The position numbers and the translations under genes were made by a program. This document shows positions 1-5,232 of a stretch of 6,481 nt of DNA, piece after piece. Source of the stretch: Verrucomicrobiota bacterium. Its GTDB lineage: Bacteria; Verrucomicrobiota; Kiritimatiellia; Kiritimatiellales; Tichowtungiaceae. The notes under the pieces were generated by a model that was given only the letters and a program-made list of their open reading frames with translations, was not told the origin of the DNA and did not search any database. The stretch is taken from contig JADYZA010000200.1 in NCBI GenBank assembly GCA_020853375.1, positions 1 through 6,481 of the forward strand, read 5' to 3'. Each line of letters starts with the position of its first letter. Position 1 is the first letter of the stretch.

Positions 1-2
1 CC

Positions 3-398
3 ATGAAACCAATCGAATGCCCCTGCGGAAGCGGGAAAATGTTGGCGAGTTGTTGCGGGCAGTGGCTTGCCGGCAAGAAAAGCGCGCCGACGGCAGAGGC
101 GCTGATGCGCTCGCGCTATACCGCCTATGTTTTGAAGAATGTCGATTATCTGGTGAACACCACCCTGCCCGCTTCGCGCGAACCCAATCTGGCGGACGAT
201 ATCCGCAGCTGGATTAATCAGGTGATATGGCAGAAGCTGCATGTACTCAGTACAACCGCTGGAGGACGCTCCGATAACGAAGGAACCGTGGAGTTCATCG
301 CCGAGTTCGTCGGCCCGAATGGAACCGACCGCCATCACGAGCGCTCACAATTTAAAAAAGTTCGCGGCGTCTGGTTTTACGCCAAAGCTCTCCAGTAA
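3..398 (+). CDS. ychJ: YchJ-like SEC-C motif protein (UPF0225 family)
   Basis: 131-residue protein of the YchJ/UPF0225 family, whose biochemical role is not established. It opens with a SEC-C zinc-binding motif (C6-P-C8-G-S-G, then C17-C18), the type first described at the C-terminus of SecA. Next come the family signature TAEALMRSRYTAYV (about 30-43) and the NTF2-like core, ending in ERSQFKKVRGVWFY (about 113-126). E. coli YchJ, as I recall it, is about 150 residues with a second SEC-C motif at its C-terminus; this protein stops before that, so only the N-terminal zinc motif is present. The ATG at position 3 is the natural start because the SEC-C motif follows at once, although upstream sequence is not visible. 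The stop lies 8 bp before the first REP element. The gene converges with the metalloprotease gene. Family assignment is firm, function unknown. Confidence 0.9.
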   Translation: MKPIECPCGSGKMLASCCGQWLAGKKSAPTAEALMRSRYTAYVLKNVDYLVNTTLPASREPNLADDIRSWINQVIWQKLHVLSTTAGGRSDNEGTVEFIAEFVGPNGTDRHHERSQFKKVRGVWFYAKALQ

Positions 399-406
399 TT
401 TTCTGA

Positions 407-431
407 ATGTAGTGTTGGCTCTATGAGCCAA
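407..431 (+). repeat. REP element 1 (plus orientation, TTGGCTC stem)
   Basis: 25-bp palindromic repeat. The foot ATGTAG (407-412) and linker TG are followed by a perfect 7-bp stem, TTGGCTC (415-421) with GAGCCAA (425-431), around loop TAT. The 25 bases are identical to REP 4. It forms an inverted pair with REP 2, a BIME-like unit, in the gap between two convergent genes. Confidence 0.85.
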
Positions 432-439
432 TTTGTTTT
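415..439 (+). terminator. Possible intrinsic terminator of the ychJ-like gene, formed by REP 1
   Basis: The REP 1 hairpin begins 16 bp after the ychJ-like stop and is followed directly by a T-rich run (seven T in the eight bases 432-439). A stem of 7 bp plus a T tract is a short but plausible intrinsic terminator. It could act in this role only for + strand transcription. The stem is shorter and less GC-rich than most strong terminators. Confidence 0.4.
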
Positions 440-463
440 CGGCTCTGAGAGCCGACGCTACAT
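439..463 (-). repeat. REP element 2 (minus orientation, TCGGCTC stem)
   Basis: Read on the minus strand it has foot ATGTAG, linker CG, then stem TCGGCTC with GAGCCGA around loop TCA. On the + strand the stem arms are 439-445 and 449-455 and the foot complement CTACAT ends at 463. It is inverted relative to REP 1, seven bases away. Confidence 0.85.
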
Positions 464-474
464 CATCAACTTCC

Positions 475-499
475 TCGGCTCTGAGAGCCGACTCTACAT
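475..499 (-). repeat. REP element 3 (minus orientation, TCGGCTC stem)
   Basis: Same stem and loop as REP 2 (arms 475-481 and 485-491) with linker AG and an intact ATGTAG foot. It is in direct orientation with REP 2, 36 bp apart start to start. It lies about 30 bp beyond the metalloprotease stop codon, so it falls in the 3' untranslated region of that gene. Confidence 0.85.
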
Positions 500-529
500 T
501 TACTCTGCGCCTTGGCGAGGAACGCTCTC

Positions 530-892
530 CTACTCCAGCCCGCGCTTCGTCAGATCGTCCTCGTCGAGGCCGAGGTAGTGGCCGAGTTCGTGCAGGTAGG
601 TGATGCGGACTTCGTTCCGGAAGGCAGATTCATTTTCCTCCGCTTCGTCCCAGAGATTTTCCAGAAACAGGATAATCTGCGCAGGCAAAGTCTCGTAACC
701 TTCATCGGCCAGTTCCGGGCCGATGAACAGACCGAGTAAATCCTCTTCCTGTCCGTCGTCCGGATCGGGCTTCCGCTCAAAGAATACCGGTAATTGCCGC
801 GCCGGTTCGGCCAGCGGCGCGGGTAGCTCCTCGATCACCGCCACCACCTCGTCCCGCGCCATTTTTTCGAGCCGCTGTATTTTTCCGGTCAT
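530..892 (-). CDS. Zincin-type metallopeptidase family protein (PF06262-like)
   Basis: 120-residue acidic protein of the small minimal-zincin family (Zincin_1, formerly DUF1025). The diagnostic motif HELGHYLGLDEDDL (101-114) gives zinc ligands H101 and H105 and catalytic base E102, followed by the glycine turn G108. The eleventh motif position, where the third ligand normally sits, is E111; many family members have Asp there as I recall it. The preceding VRITYLHELGH (about 95-105) matches the usual strand-helix entry to the active site. No signal peptide or membrane segment is seen, so it is probably cytoplasmic. Substrates of the family are not known. The ATG at 892 has a weak purine-rich GAAGAG about 6-11 bases upstream. 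It is last in a co-directional minus-strand run after mnmE and the RAYT gene, 63 bp beyond the RAYT stop, with REP 4 in between. Confidence 0.85.
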   Translation of the reverse strand: MTGKIQRLEKMARDEVVAVIEELPAPLAEPARQLPVFFERKPDPDDGQEEDLLGLFIGPELADEGYETLPAQIILFLENLWDEAEENESAFRNEVRITYLHELGHYLGLDEDDLTKRGLE

Positions 893-923
893 TGGACACT
901 CTTCGATCGCCTGCGATTCTTAA

Positions 924-948
924 ATGTAGTGTTGGCTCTATGAGCCAA
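924..948 (+). repeat. REP element 4 (plus orientation, TTGGCTC stem), immediately 3' of the RAYT gene
   Basis: Foot ATGTAG (924-929), linker TG, stem arms 932-938 and 942-948 around loop TAT. All 25 bases match REP 1. The GTAGTG at 926-931 can also pair with CACTAC at 954-959, which contains the complement of the RAYT stop codon, giving a longer interrupted hairpin over 926-959. Confidence 0.85.
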
Positions 949-955
949 TTCTCCA

Positions 956-1423
956 CTACACACTGTCAATCCGCACAATTTCACCCTGCCATGGCCAGTC
1001 CTCAACTTGTTCAACCAACCCGGCCCTCACAGGATTTTTGCGCACATAATTCCATTTTTCAGAATAACTTTCAGAGTGTCGCAGCAAGTGGTCAAAGAAT
1101 CCCGGCTGCCACACATCTTTCAGGCCAAGCTCATTTGTCAAAACCTGCTTCAGCAAACGTACAAAGTCATTTAGCTTGGAGTCCCGGCCGATCCGCACAA
1201 ACAGATGAATATGATCTGGCATGATTACAAAGCGTCCGATCGCCCGACCGCTTGAAGCATTCTTTTCCGCATAGGCGACAAACGCTTTAAACACTTCTTT
1301 TTGGGCGAGCAACGGCTTCCGGTGAAGCGTGTTAAATGTAACAAAATACAGCGGAGGATCGTAAATTTGGAAAATCCGATCCAGCCGGGGCGGATCGTTT
1401 TTTATTTTTTGTTCCTGTTCCAT
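956..1423 (-). CDS. REP-associated tyrosine transposase (RAYT, IS200-like Y1 HUH family)
   Basis: 155-residue single-domain Y1 transposase. The HUH metal-binding motif is H71-I-H73 within VIMPDHIHLFV (67-77). The likely catalytic tyrosine is Y126 in WNYVRKNPVRAGLVEQV (124-140). The RAYT hallmark WQPGFFDHLLR is at 105-115, and the first strand YFVTFNTLHRKPLLA is at 26-40. Family proteins cut and rejoin single-stranded REP DNA at a GTAG-linked hairpin and are thought to spread or maintain REP repeats. All expected motifs are present, so the enzyme may be active. The ATG at 1423 has no Shine-Dalgarno sequence. Instead the REP 5 hairpin ends 8 bases upstream, an unusual leader. The stop TAG lies inside a GTAG sequence. 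The gene is co-directional with mnmE upstream (97-bp gap) and the metalloprotease downstream, so read-through is possible. Confidence 0.92.
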   Translation of the reverse strand: MEQEQKIKNDPPRLDRIFQIYDPPLYFVTFNTLHRKPLLAQKEVFKAFVAYAEKNASSGRAIGRFVIMPDHIHLFVRIGRDSKLNDFVRLLKQVLTNELGLKDVWQPGFFDHLLRHSESYSEKWNYVRKNPVRAGLVEQVEDWPWQGEIVRIDSV

Positions 1424-1431
1424 TTTTACTT

Positions 1432-1456
1432 TCGGCTCTGAGAGCCGACTTTACAT
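1432..1456 (-). repeat. REP element 5 (minus orientation), in the RAYT leader
   Basis: Stem arms 1432-1438 and 1442-1448 around loop TCA on the minus strand, same stem as REPs 2 and 3. The foot reads ATGTAA instead of ATGTAG and is the only degenerate foot among the seven copies. The hairpin ends 8 bases before the RAYT start codon, where a ribosome would bind. Confidence 0.8.
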
Positions 1457-1458
1457 TT

Positions 1459-1483
1459 TCGGTTCATAGAACCGACCCTACAT
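1459..1483 (-). repeat. REP element 6 (minus orientation, TCGGTTC stem variant)
   Basis: On the minus strand: foot ATGTAG, linker GG, stem TCGGTTC with GAACCGA around loop TAT (+ strand arms 1459-1465 and 1469-1475). One base pair differs from the other minus copies on both sides of the stem (C-G changed to T-A), so pairing is kept. It is head-to-tail with REP 5, 27 bp apart. Confidence 0.85.
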
Positions 1484-1494
1484 TTTTCCGACTG

Positions 1495-1519
1495 ATGTAG
1501 CGTTGGCTCTACGAGCCAA
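1495..1519 (+). repeat. REP element 7 (plus orientation, TTGGCTC stem), abutting the mnmE stop
   Basis: Foot ATGTAG (1495-1500), linker CG, stem TTGGCTC (1503-1509) with GAGCCAA (1513-1519) around loop TAC. Its last stem base is one base from the mnmE stop codon (1521-1523), so the hairpin would form at the very 3' end of the mnmE message and could stabilise it or aid termination. No T tract follows on the mnmE strand. Confidence 0.85.
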
Positions 1520-1520
1520 T

Positions 1521-2885
1521 TTATTTCCCAATACAGAAGCGGGAGAAAATACTGTCGAGCAGTTCGTTGTGGTAAACACGGCCGGTGACCTGACCAAGCG
1601 CTTCGAGCGCGGCGCGCAGATGTTCCGCCGCTGGCGCCGCACCCGGCTCGCCGCTTTCGGCGATCCGTTTACACGCCTGGAGTAGTTCAGTCCGCGCGGT
1701 TTCGAGCAAATCGCGGTGCCGCTCGGAAATGACGGCGTGAGCCGGTGTCTGAGAGATGCCGCCGAGTTTTTCGGCGATAGCAGTGCAGATTGCGCCGGAT
1801 CCGGTTCCGGAGAGCAAGCTGGCATCTATCGCAGTGAAAGATGAAAGATGAAAGATGAAAGATGAATGTCGTTTGTCTTTTTTATTTAAAATGACGACGG
1901 TTCGTTTTGGATCGAGTTTGGCCAGATGCAAGCCGTCTTCAGGCGAAAACGGCTGAGAGGAGTCGATCAGGTAGATGGCGATGTCGGCGGCGGCAGAATG
2001 GGCGCGGGCGCGGCGGATGCCTTCCTGCTCGATGAGACATTCGGTTTCGCGTAGTCCGGCGGTGTCGAGGATTCGCAAGGGAACCCCGTCGAGGACGAAG
2101 GTTTCTTCGAGAACGTCGCGGGTGGTTCCGGGAAGCTCGGTGACGATGGCGCGGTCGTGGCCGAGCAGCGCGTTGAAGAGCGTCGATTTACCGGCGTTCG
2201 GGCGGCCCATGATAACGACGCTGGCGCCTTCGCGTAAAAGCCGCCCTTCGTCCCAGGTGGCGAGCAGGTTTTCCAACCGTTGGAAATTTTCATCCATTTG
2301 TTTTCCGAGGTTTGGAAAAACGTCGTCCGGAAGTTCGTCTTCGATAAAGTCGAGCGTGGTTTCAATGTCGGCGGCGGCGCCCATGAGTCCGTCGTAAAGC
2401 GCGTTGAACCGGTTGCTGAGTCCGCCTTCGAGCTGTTCAAGCGCGGCTTTGGCGGCGCGGTCGCTCTGCGCGTGAATCAGGTCGGCGACGGCTTCGGCCT
2501 GCACTAAATCCATTTTCCCGTTGAGAAAAGCGCGCTTGGTGAATTCGCCGGGGTCGGCCATGCGGGCGCCTTCTTCAAGACAGCGCCGGAGGATTGTTTT
2601 GAGGACGATCGGCCCGCCGTGGCCTTGAATTTCAATTGTGTCTTCACCGGTATAGCTTTTCGGCGCACGGAAAATCAGGCAAAGCGCTTCGTCGATTTCC
2701 GCACTGTCGGCGGCAACGACGTTGCCGTGCAGAAAGGTTCCGCCTTTCGCCTGCGAAGGACGTTCCGAACTCTGGAAAACCGCGTCGGCGATTTTCCAAA
2801 CGCTGGAACCGCTGATGCGGACAATTCCGACGCCGCCCTGTCCGGGCGGAGTGGCGATTGCGGCAATGGTGTCGGTGGTGCTCAT
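1521..2885 (-). CDS. mnmE: tRNA uridine-5-carboxymethylaminomethyl(34) synthesis GTPase MnmE (TrmE)
   Basis: 454-residue GTPase which, with MnmG, modifies the wobble uridine (U34) of certain tRNAs to cmnm5U using a folate one-carbon unit. It is complete. The N-terminal folate-binding TrmE domain begins [20 protein letters not shown] (4-23). A helical part follows, then the inserted Ras-like G domain: G1 GRPNAGKS (227-234), G2 GTTRD (253-257), G3 DTAGL (274-278), G4 NKKD (334-337), G5 near SLLSG (356-360). The C-terminus is the invariant FCIGK (450-454), with the conserved cysteine. Residues 341-350, between G4 and G5, are encoded by a tandem heptanucleotide repeat, yet the G4-G5 spacing is close to that of E. 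coli as I recall it. The ATG at 2885 begins the family sequence directly; no strong Shine-Dalgarno is seen. Divergent from the phosphatase gene, 50 bp away. Family members normally act in the cytoplasm as dimers. Confidence 0.97.
   Translation of the reverse strand: MSTTDTIAAIATPPGQGGVGIVRISGSSVWKIADAVFQSSERPSQAKGGTFLHGNVVAADSAEIDEALCLIFRAPKSYTGEDTIEIQGHGGPIVLKTILRRCLEEGARMADPGEFTKRAFLNGKMDLVQAEAVADLIHAQSDRAAKAALEQLEGGLSNRFNALYDGLMGAAADIETTLDFIEDELPDDVFPNLGKQMDENFQRLENLLATWDEGRLLREGASVVIMGRPNAGKSTLFNALLGHDRAIVTELPGTTRDVLEETFVLDGVPLRILDTAGLRETECLIEQEGIRRARAHSAAADIAIYLIDSSQPFSPEDGLHLAKLDPKRTVVILNKKDKRHSSFIFHLSSFTAIDASLLSGTGSGAICTAIAEKLGGISQTPAHAVISERHRDLLETARTELLQACKRIAESGEPGAAPAAEHLRAALEALGQVTGRVYHNELLDSIFSRFCIGK
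1836..1866. repeat. Tandem heptanucleotide repeat (GAAAGAT, 4.4 copies) inside mnmE
   Basis: Four perfect copies of GAAAGAT lie at 1836-1842, 1843-1849, 1850-1856 and 1857-1863, followed by a partial GAA. On the coding strand they encode [10 protein letters not shown] (MnmE residues 341-350). Because the unit is 7 bp, gain or loss of one copy would shift the mnmE reading frame upstream of the G5 motif and the C-terminal FCIGK. A change of three copies would keep frame. Confidence 0.95.
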
Positions 2886-2900
2886 CGGAAGATTTTCTAA

Positions 2901-2928
2901 CAGACAGTTCCTCGAAATGCGATAAAAT
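2901..2928 (+). promoter_or_regulatory. Candidate promoter of the alkaline phosphatase gene
   Basis: In the 50-bp gap between the divergent mnmE and phosphatase genes, TAAAAT (2923-2928) matches the -10 consensus at 5 of 6 bases. CAGACA (2901-2906) matches the -35 consensus at 4 of 6, with a 16-bp spacer. Transcription would start about 2935, next to the ATG at 2936, which would make the message nearly leaderless. This rests on consensus matching only. Confidence 0.3.
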
Positions 2929-2935
2929 CGGCGCT

Positions 2936-3976
2936 ATGAAAAAACTCCTGCTGGCCTTCGTGCTGTTTGCGTCCGCTGTTTTCGCCGGAGAAACGGTTCC
3001 GAAAAATATCATTCTCTTTATTGGCGACGGAATGGGCCTGTCGCAGGTGAGCGCCGGAAAAATCGCCAAAGGAAAACTGGAAATGGAGCGTTGTCCGGTG
3101 ACCGGACTGGTGAGTACGTGGTCGTCCAGTTCGCTGGTGACCGATTCGGCCGCGGCCGCTACGGCGCTCGCGACCGGATCGAAAACCGGCAATGGCACGC
3201 TGGGGCTGTCGCCGGACGGCCAGCGGCTGAAGAACGTTTTTGAATACGCCAAAGAAAAAAAGAAGTCCACTGGCGTGGCGGTTGTCTGCTCTCTGACGCA
3301 CGCCACGCCCGTCGGGTTTATTGTTCACGCGACAGGCCGGAAACTGGATGCTGAAATCGCGGAGCAAATCGCCGCCAGCGATGTGGACGTACTGTTCGGT
3401 GGCGGGCGGGACGTTTTTCAATCGCGCCTTTCCGAACTGCGGAAGAAAATGCCGGTGGCTCTGACAACGGAAGAGTTCCGGAAGCTTGGCGCGCCGGGAA
3501 AGGCCGCCGCATTACTTTATCCTGTGCATCCGCCGCTCGCCGCCGAACGTGAGGTTTCGCTGAAAGAGCTGACGCAAAAAGCGATCGAGATTCTGTCGCA
3601 GAATACGAATGGTTTTTTTCTGATGGTGGAAGGTTCTCAGATCGATTGGGTTGCGCATAAAAATGACGGAACCAATACGGTAAGCGAAGTGATCGATTTC
3701 GATAACGCCATCGGCGCCGGACTCGACTTCGCCGCGAAGAACGGTGAAACACTGGTGATTATTACCGCCGACCACGAAACCGGCGGGTTTGCTGTTTTGG
3801 ACGGCTCGGTCGAAAATAAAACCGTGAACAAGACAGGGTTTGTCTGCGGTGCGCATACCGCAACGCTGGTTCCGTTGTTCGCCTTCGGTCCCGGCAGCGG
3901 CGTGTTCGGCGGCGTTCACGACAATACCGATGTCGGTAAAGCGATGATCCGGTTTATCCAAGCATCGGAACAATAA
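2936..3976 (+). CDS. Secreted alkaline phosphatase
   Basis: 346-residue metal-dependent phosphomonoesterase of the alkaline phosphatase superfamily, probably periplasmic. A signal peptide MKKLLLAFVLFASAVFA (1-17) precedes likely cleavage at A17-G18. By motif alignment with E. coli PhoA the active site is complete: D31 in LFIGDGMG, nucleophile S71 in VTDSAAAATALATG, H122 and T124 in THATPVGF, R135 in HATGR, E232, D237 and H241 in EGSQIDWVAH, D279 and H280 in TADHETGG, and H307 in GAHT. H122 and W238 stand where E. coli has Asp153 and Lys328, the His/Trp pairing seen in Vibrio-type enzymes. It is shorter than PhoA (about 470), so the large insert of some homologues is absent. I chose the ATG at 2936 because it starts the signal peptide; an in-frame ATG at 2858 would add 26 residues overlapping mnmE. 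No Shine-Dalgarno is visible. Its 3' end overlaps convergent pgpA by 23 bp. Confidence 0.93.
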   Translation: MKKLLLAFVLFASAVFAGETVPKNIILFIGDGMGLSQVSAGKIAKGKLEMERCPVTGLVSTWSSSSLVTDSAAAATALATGSKTGNGTLGLSPDGQRLKNVFEYAKEKKKSTGVAVVCSLTHATPVGFIVHATGRKLDAEIAEQIAASDVDVLFGGGRDVFQSRLSELRKKMPVALTTEEFRKLGAPGKAAALLYPVHPPLAAEREVSLKELTQKAIEILSQNTNGFFLMVEGSQIDWVAHKNDGTNTVSEVIDFDNAIGAGLDFAAKNGETLVIITADHETGGFAVLDGSVENKTVNKTGFVCGAHTATLVPLFAFGPGSGVFGGVHDNTDVGKAMIRFIQASEQ

Positions 3977-4424
3977 ACCGGAACAACAGATGGTTGGCCG
4001 CTAAAGCAAGAAGCGCGGCGAGAAAATCATCAATTACAATTCCAATCCCGCCGTCCAGATTCTGCAACTGCCGGATCGGCGGCGGCTTGGTGATGTCGAA
4101 AATGCGGTGGAACACAAACCCGCTCAGCACGACCCACGGCGTGAACGGCAGACCGAGATAACAGATCGGCAGTGTGAGATATTCGTCCGCAACAATACAT
4201 CCGGGGTCGCTGCCTTTTCCGAGTTGCCGCTCCGCCGCTCCGCAAATCGGCACGGCCAGCAAGGTCAGCGCGAGACAAGCGACAATCTGAAGCGCCGTTG
4301 TCGGGAGCTGCATAACGGCCCACGACAGCGGAATTCCCCAAAGCGTTCCAACCGTTCCGGGCATAAACCGGCTGAATCCAAAGCCGAAGCCGGTGGCGAT
4401 AAACTGGTTCAATTTATTTTTCAT
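3954..4424 (-). CDS. pgpA: Phosphatidylglycerophosphatase A
   Basis: 156-residue inner-membrane enzyme that removes phosphate from phosphatidylglycerol phosphate to give phosphatidylglycerol. Family motifs are clear: FGFSRFMPGTVGTLWGIPL (14-32), the acidic IVADEYLTLP (77-86), and FHRIFDITKPPPIRQLQ (105-121) followed by DGGIGIVIDDFLAA (124-137). Hydrophobic segments at about 26-40, 45-62, 84-103 and 134-154 fit a multi-spanning membrane protein. The ATG at 4424 is chosen because the family N-terminus begins there. The frame is open upstream to 4859, but only inside rsmE. No Shine-Dalgarno is present; the start overlaps the rsmE stop by 11 bp, so translational coupling to rsmE is likely. It converges on the phosphatase gene with a 23-bp overlap. 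Confidence 0.93.
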   Translation of the reverse strand: MKNKLNQFIATGFGFGFSRFMPGTVGTLWGIPLSWAVMQLPTTALQIVACLALTLLAVPICGAAERQLGKGSDPGCIVADEYLTLPICYLGLPFTPWVVLSGFVFHRIFDITKPPPIRQLQNLDGGIGIVIDDFLAALLALAANHLLFRFIVPMLG

Positions 4425-5160
4425 CTGAGCCGGAGGGTAACGTAAGCAGAGAAAGCAATGCAACACAGGCGGTGTCGGTTCGCAGGATGCGCGGCCCGGC
4501 ATTGAAAATCTGGAATCCGCACGCGGCGAACAGCTCCAGCTCGTACGGCGTCCAGCCGCCTTCCGGACCAACCGCCAGACAAATGCGTTGCGGCGCGGCG
4601 ACTTCCAAGCGTTGGAACATATTGCACGTACCGGACGGATCGGCGAGCAGGCGGATTCCAGACGTTGGAAAGATTCCGTCGAATTCATCTTCGAGAAACG
4701 GCTTGAGCTGCCGGACGATCTGAACGTCGGGCAACCGTGTGTCGCCCGCCTGCTGAAGTCCTTCGATAAGACGCGCGGTGTAAAAATCCGGTTCGAGAAC
4801 GTGGCTGTCGAAATAGCACCGCTCCACTTTTTCGGCATTGGTGAGAATAATGCGGCCAACGCCCAGCGCGGAAAGCTGAGCCCAGAGACGCTTCATCACT
4901 TTCGGACGAGGCAACGCCAAAAGAAGATCGACGGCGGGACGCGCCGGAATCTTCTTATCAAATTCGCACCGCAGGACGACCTCGCCGCCAGCGGTGCTTT
5001 CGACCGTTCCGCATCCGGTCGACCCGTTGAGCAGGCCGATCCGGAGAGATTTTCCCGGAACGGCTTTCAGCACGTTCTGAATATGCCCGGCCCGTTCGCC
5101 TGTGAGGCAAACTCGGCCAGAGGAATCCGGCTCGCAGGGATGAATTATTATCAGGTTCAT
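4414..5160 (-). CDS. rsmE: 16S rRNA (uracil(1498)-N(3))-methyltransferase RsmE
   Basis: 248-residue SPOUT-class (knotted) methyltransferase that places the N3 methyl on U1498 of 16S rRNA in the small subunit. An N-terminal PUA-like domain (about 1-70) contains the family segment GERAGHIQNVLKAVPGKSL (21-39). The catalytic domain shows LLLALPRPKVMKRLWAQLSALGVGRI (79-104, split here by eye), the SAM-binding LAVGPEGGWTPYELEL (195-210) and the knot motif NAGPRILRTDTACVALL (220-236). Asp229 stands in the usual Glu position of the common RTETA form. I chose the ATG at 5160 since family proteins begin a few residues before the IYHP-like segment. A GTG at 5187 in frame would add nine residues. No Shine-Dalgarno sequence is seen. 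First of an rsmE-pgpA pair, divergent from the tRNA gene 72 bp away. Confidence 0.94.
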   Translation of the reverse strand: MNLIIIHPCEPDSSGRVCLTGERAGHIQNVLKAVPGKSLRIGLLNGSTGCGTVESTAGGEVVLRCEFDKKIPARPAVDLLLALPRPKVMKRLWAQLSALGVGRIILTNAEKVERCYFDSHVLEPDFYTARLIEGLQQAGDTRLPDVQIVRQLKPFLEDEFDGIFPTSGIRLLADPSGTCNMFQRLEVAAPQRICLAVGPEGGWTPYELELFAACGFQIFNAGPRILRTDTACVALLSLLTLPSGSDEK

Positions 5161-5187
5161 TCGGAGCAGGTTCTTACCACATTGCAC

Positions 5188-5216
5188 TTGCTAAGCGGAG
5201 CGGCTTTTTCTATGTT
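5188..5216 (+). promoter_or_regulatory. Candidate promoter of the tRNA gene
   Basis: TTGCTA (5188-5193) and TATGTT (5211-5216) each match the -35 and -10 consensus at 4 of 6 bases with a 17-bp spacer. The predicted start, about 5223, is some 10 bases before the mature tRNA end. An overlapping TTGCAC (5182-5187) is an alternative -35 but has no good -10 at standard spacing. Consensus matching only. Confidence 0.35.
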
Positions 5217-5232
5217 TTCCACCCTTTCTTAC

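Larger units (their letters stand above)
924..1519 (-). mobile_element. REPtron: RAYT gene bounded by inverted REP elements
   Basis: A single-copy RAYT gene (956-1423) is bounded by REP 4 in + orientation on its 3' side and by REPs 5 and 6 (minus) and 7 (plus) on its 5' side. The arrangement matches the REPtron or TnpA-REP organisation known from gammaproteobacteria, where the transposase recognises a GTAG foot plus hairpin. There is no IS200/IS605-type left and right end set, no TnpB and no visible target duplication, so it looks like a domesticated element rather than an active insertion sequence. The outer limits are set by the REPs and are approximate. Confidence 0.75.

Noticed and set aside
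956..1423. Active IS200/IS605 insertion sequence
   Set aside because: RAYT hallmarks, flanking REPs, and absence of typical IS ends or TnpB point to a REP-associated transposase.
407..1519. CRISPR array
   Set aside because: The repeats are palindromic, in both orientations, irregularly spaced, and separated by genes; no cas genes are present.
2858..2935. Earlier phosphatase start at 2858
   Set aside because: The added 26 residues would bury the signal peptide and overlap the mnmE 5' end.
2644..3306. 220-codon minus-strand open frame crossing the mnmE start and the phosphatase gene
   Set aside because: It is antisense to two firmly identified genes and shows no family motif; it is a shadow of GC-rich coding sequence.
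4425..4859. N-terminal extension of pgpA up to 4859
   Set aside because: The added residues show no relation to the family and lie inside rsmE; the canonical N-terminus begins at the ATG at 4424.
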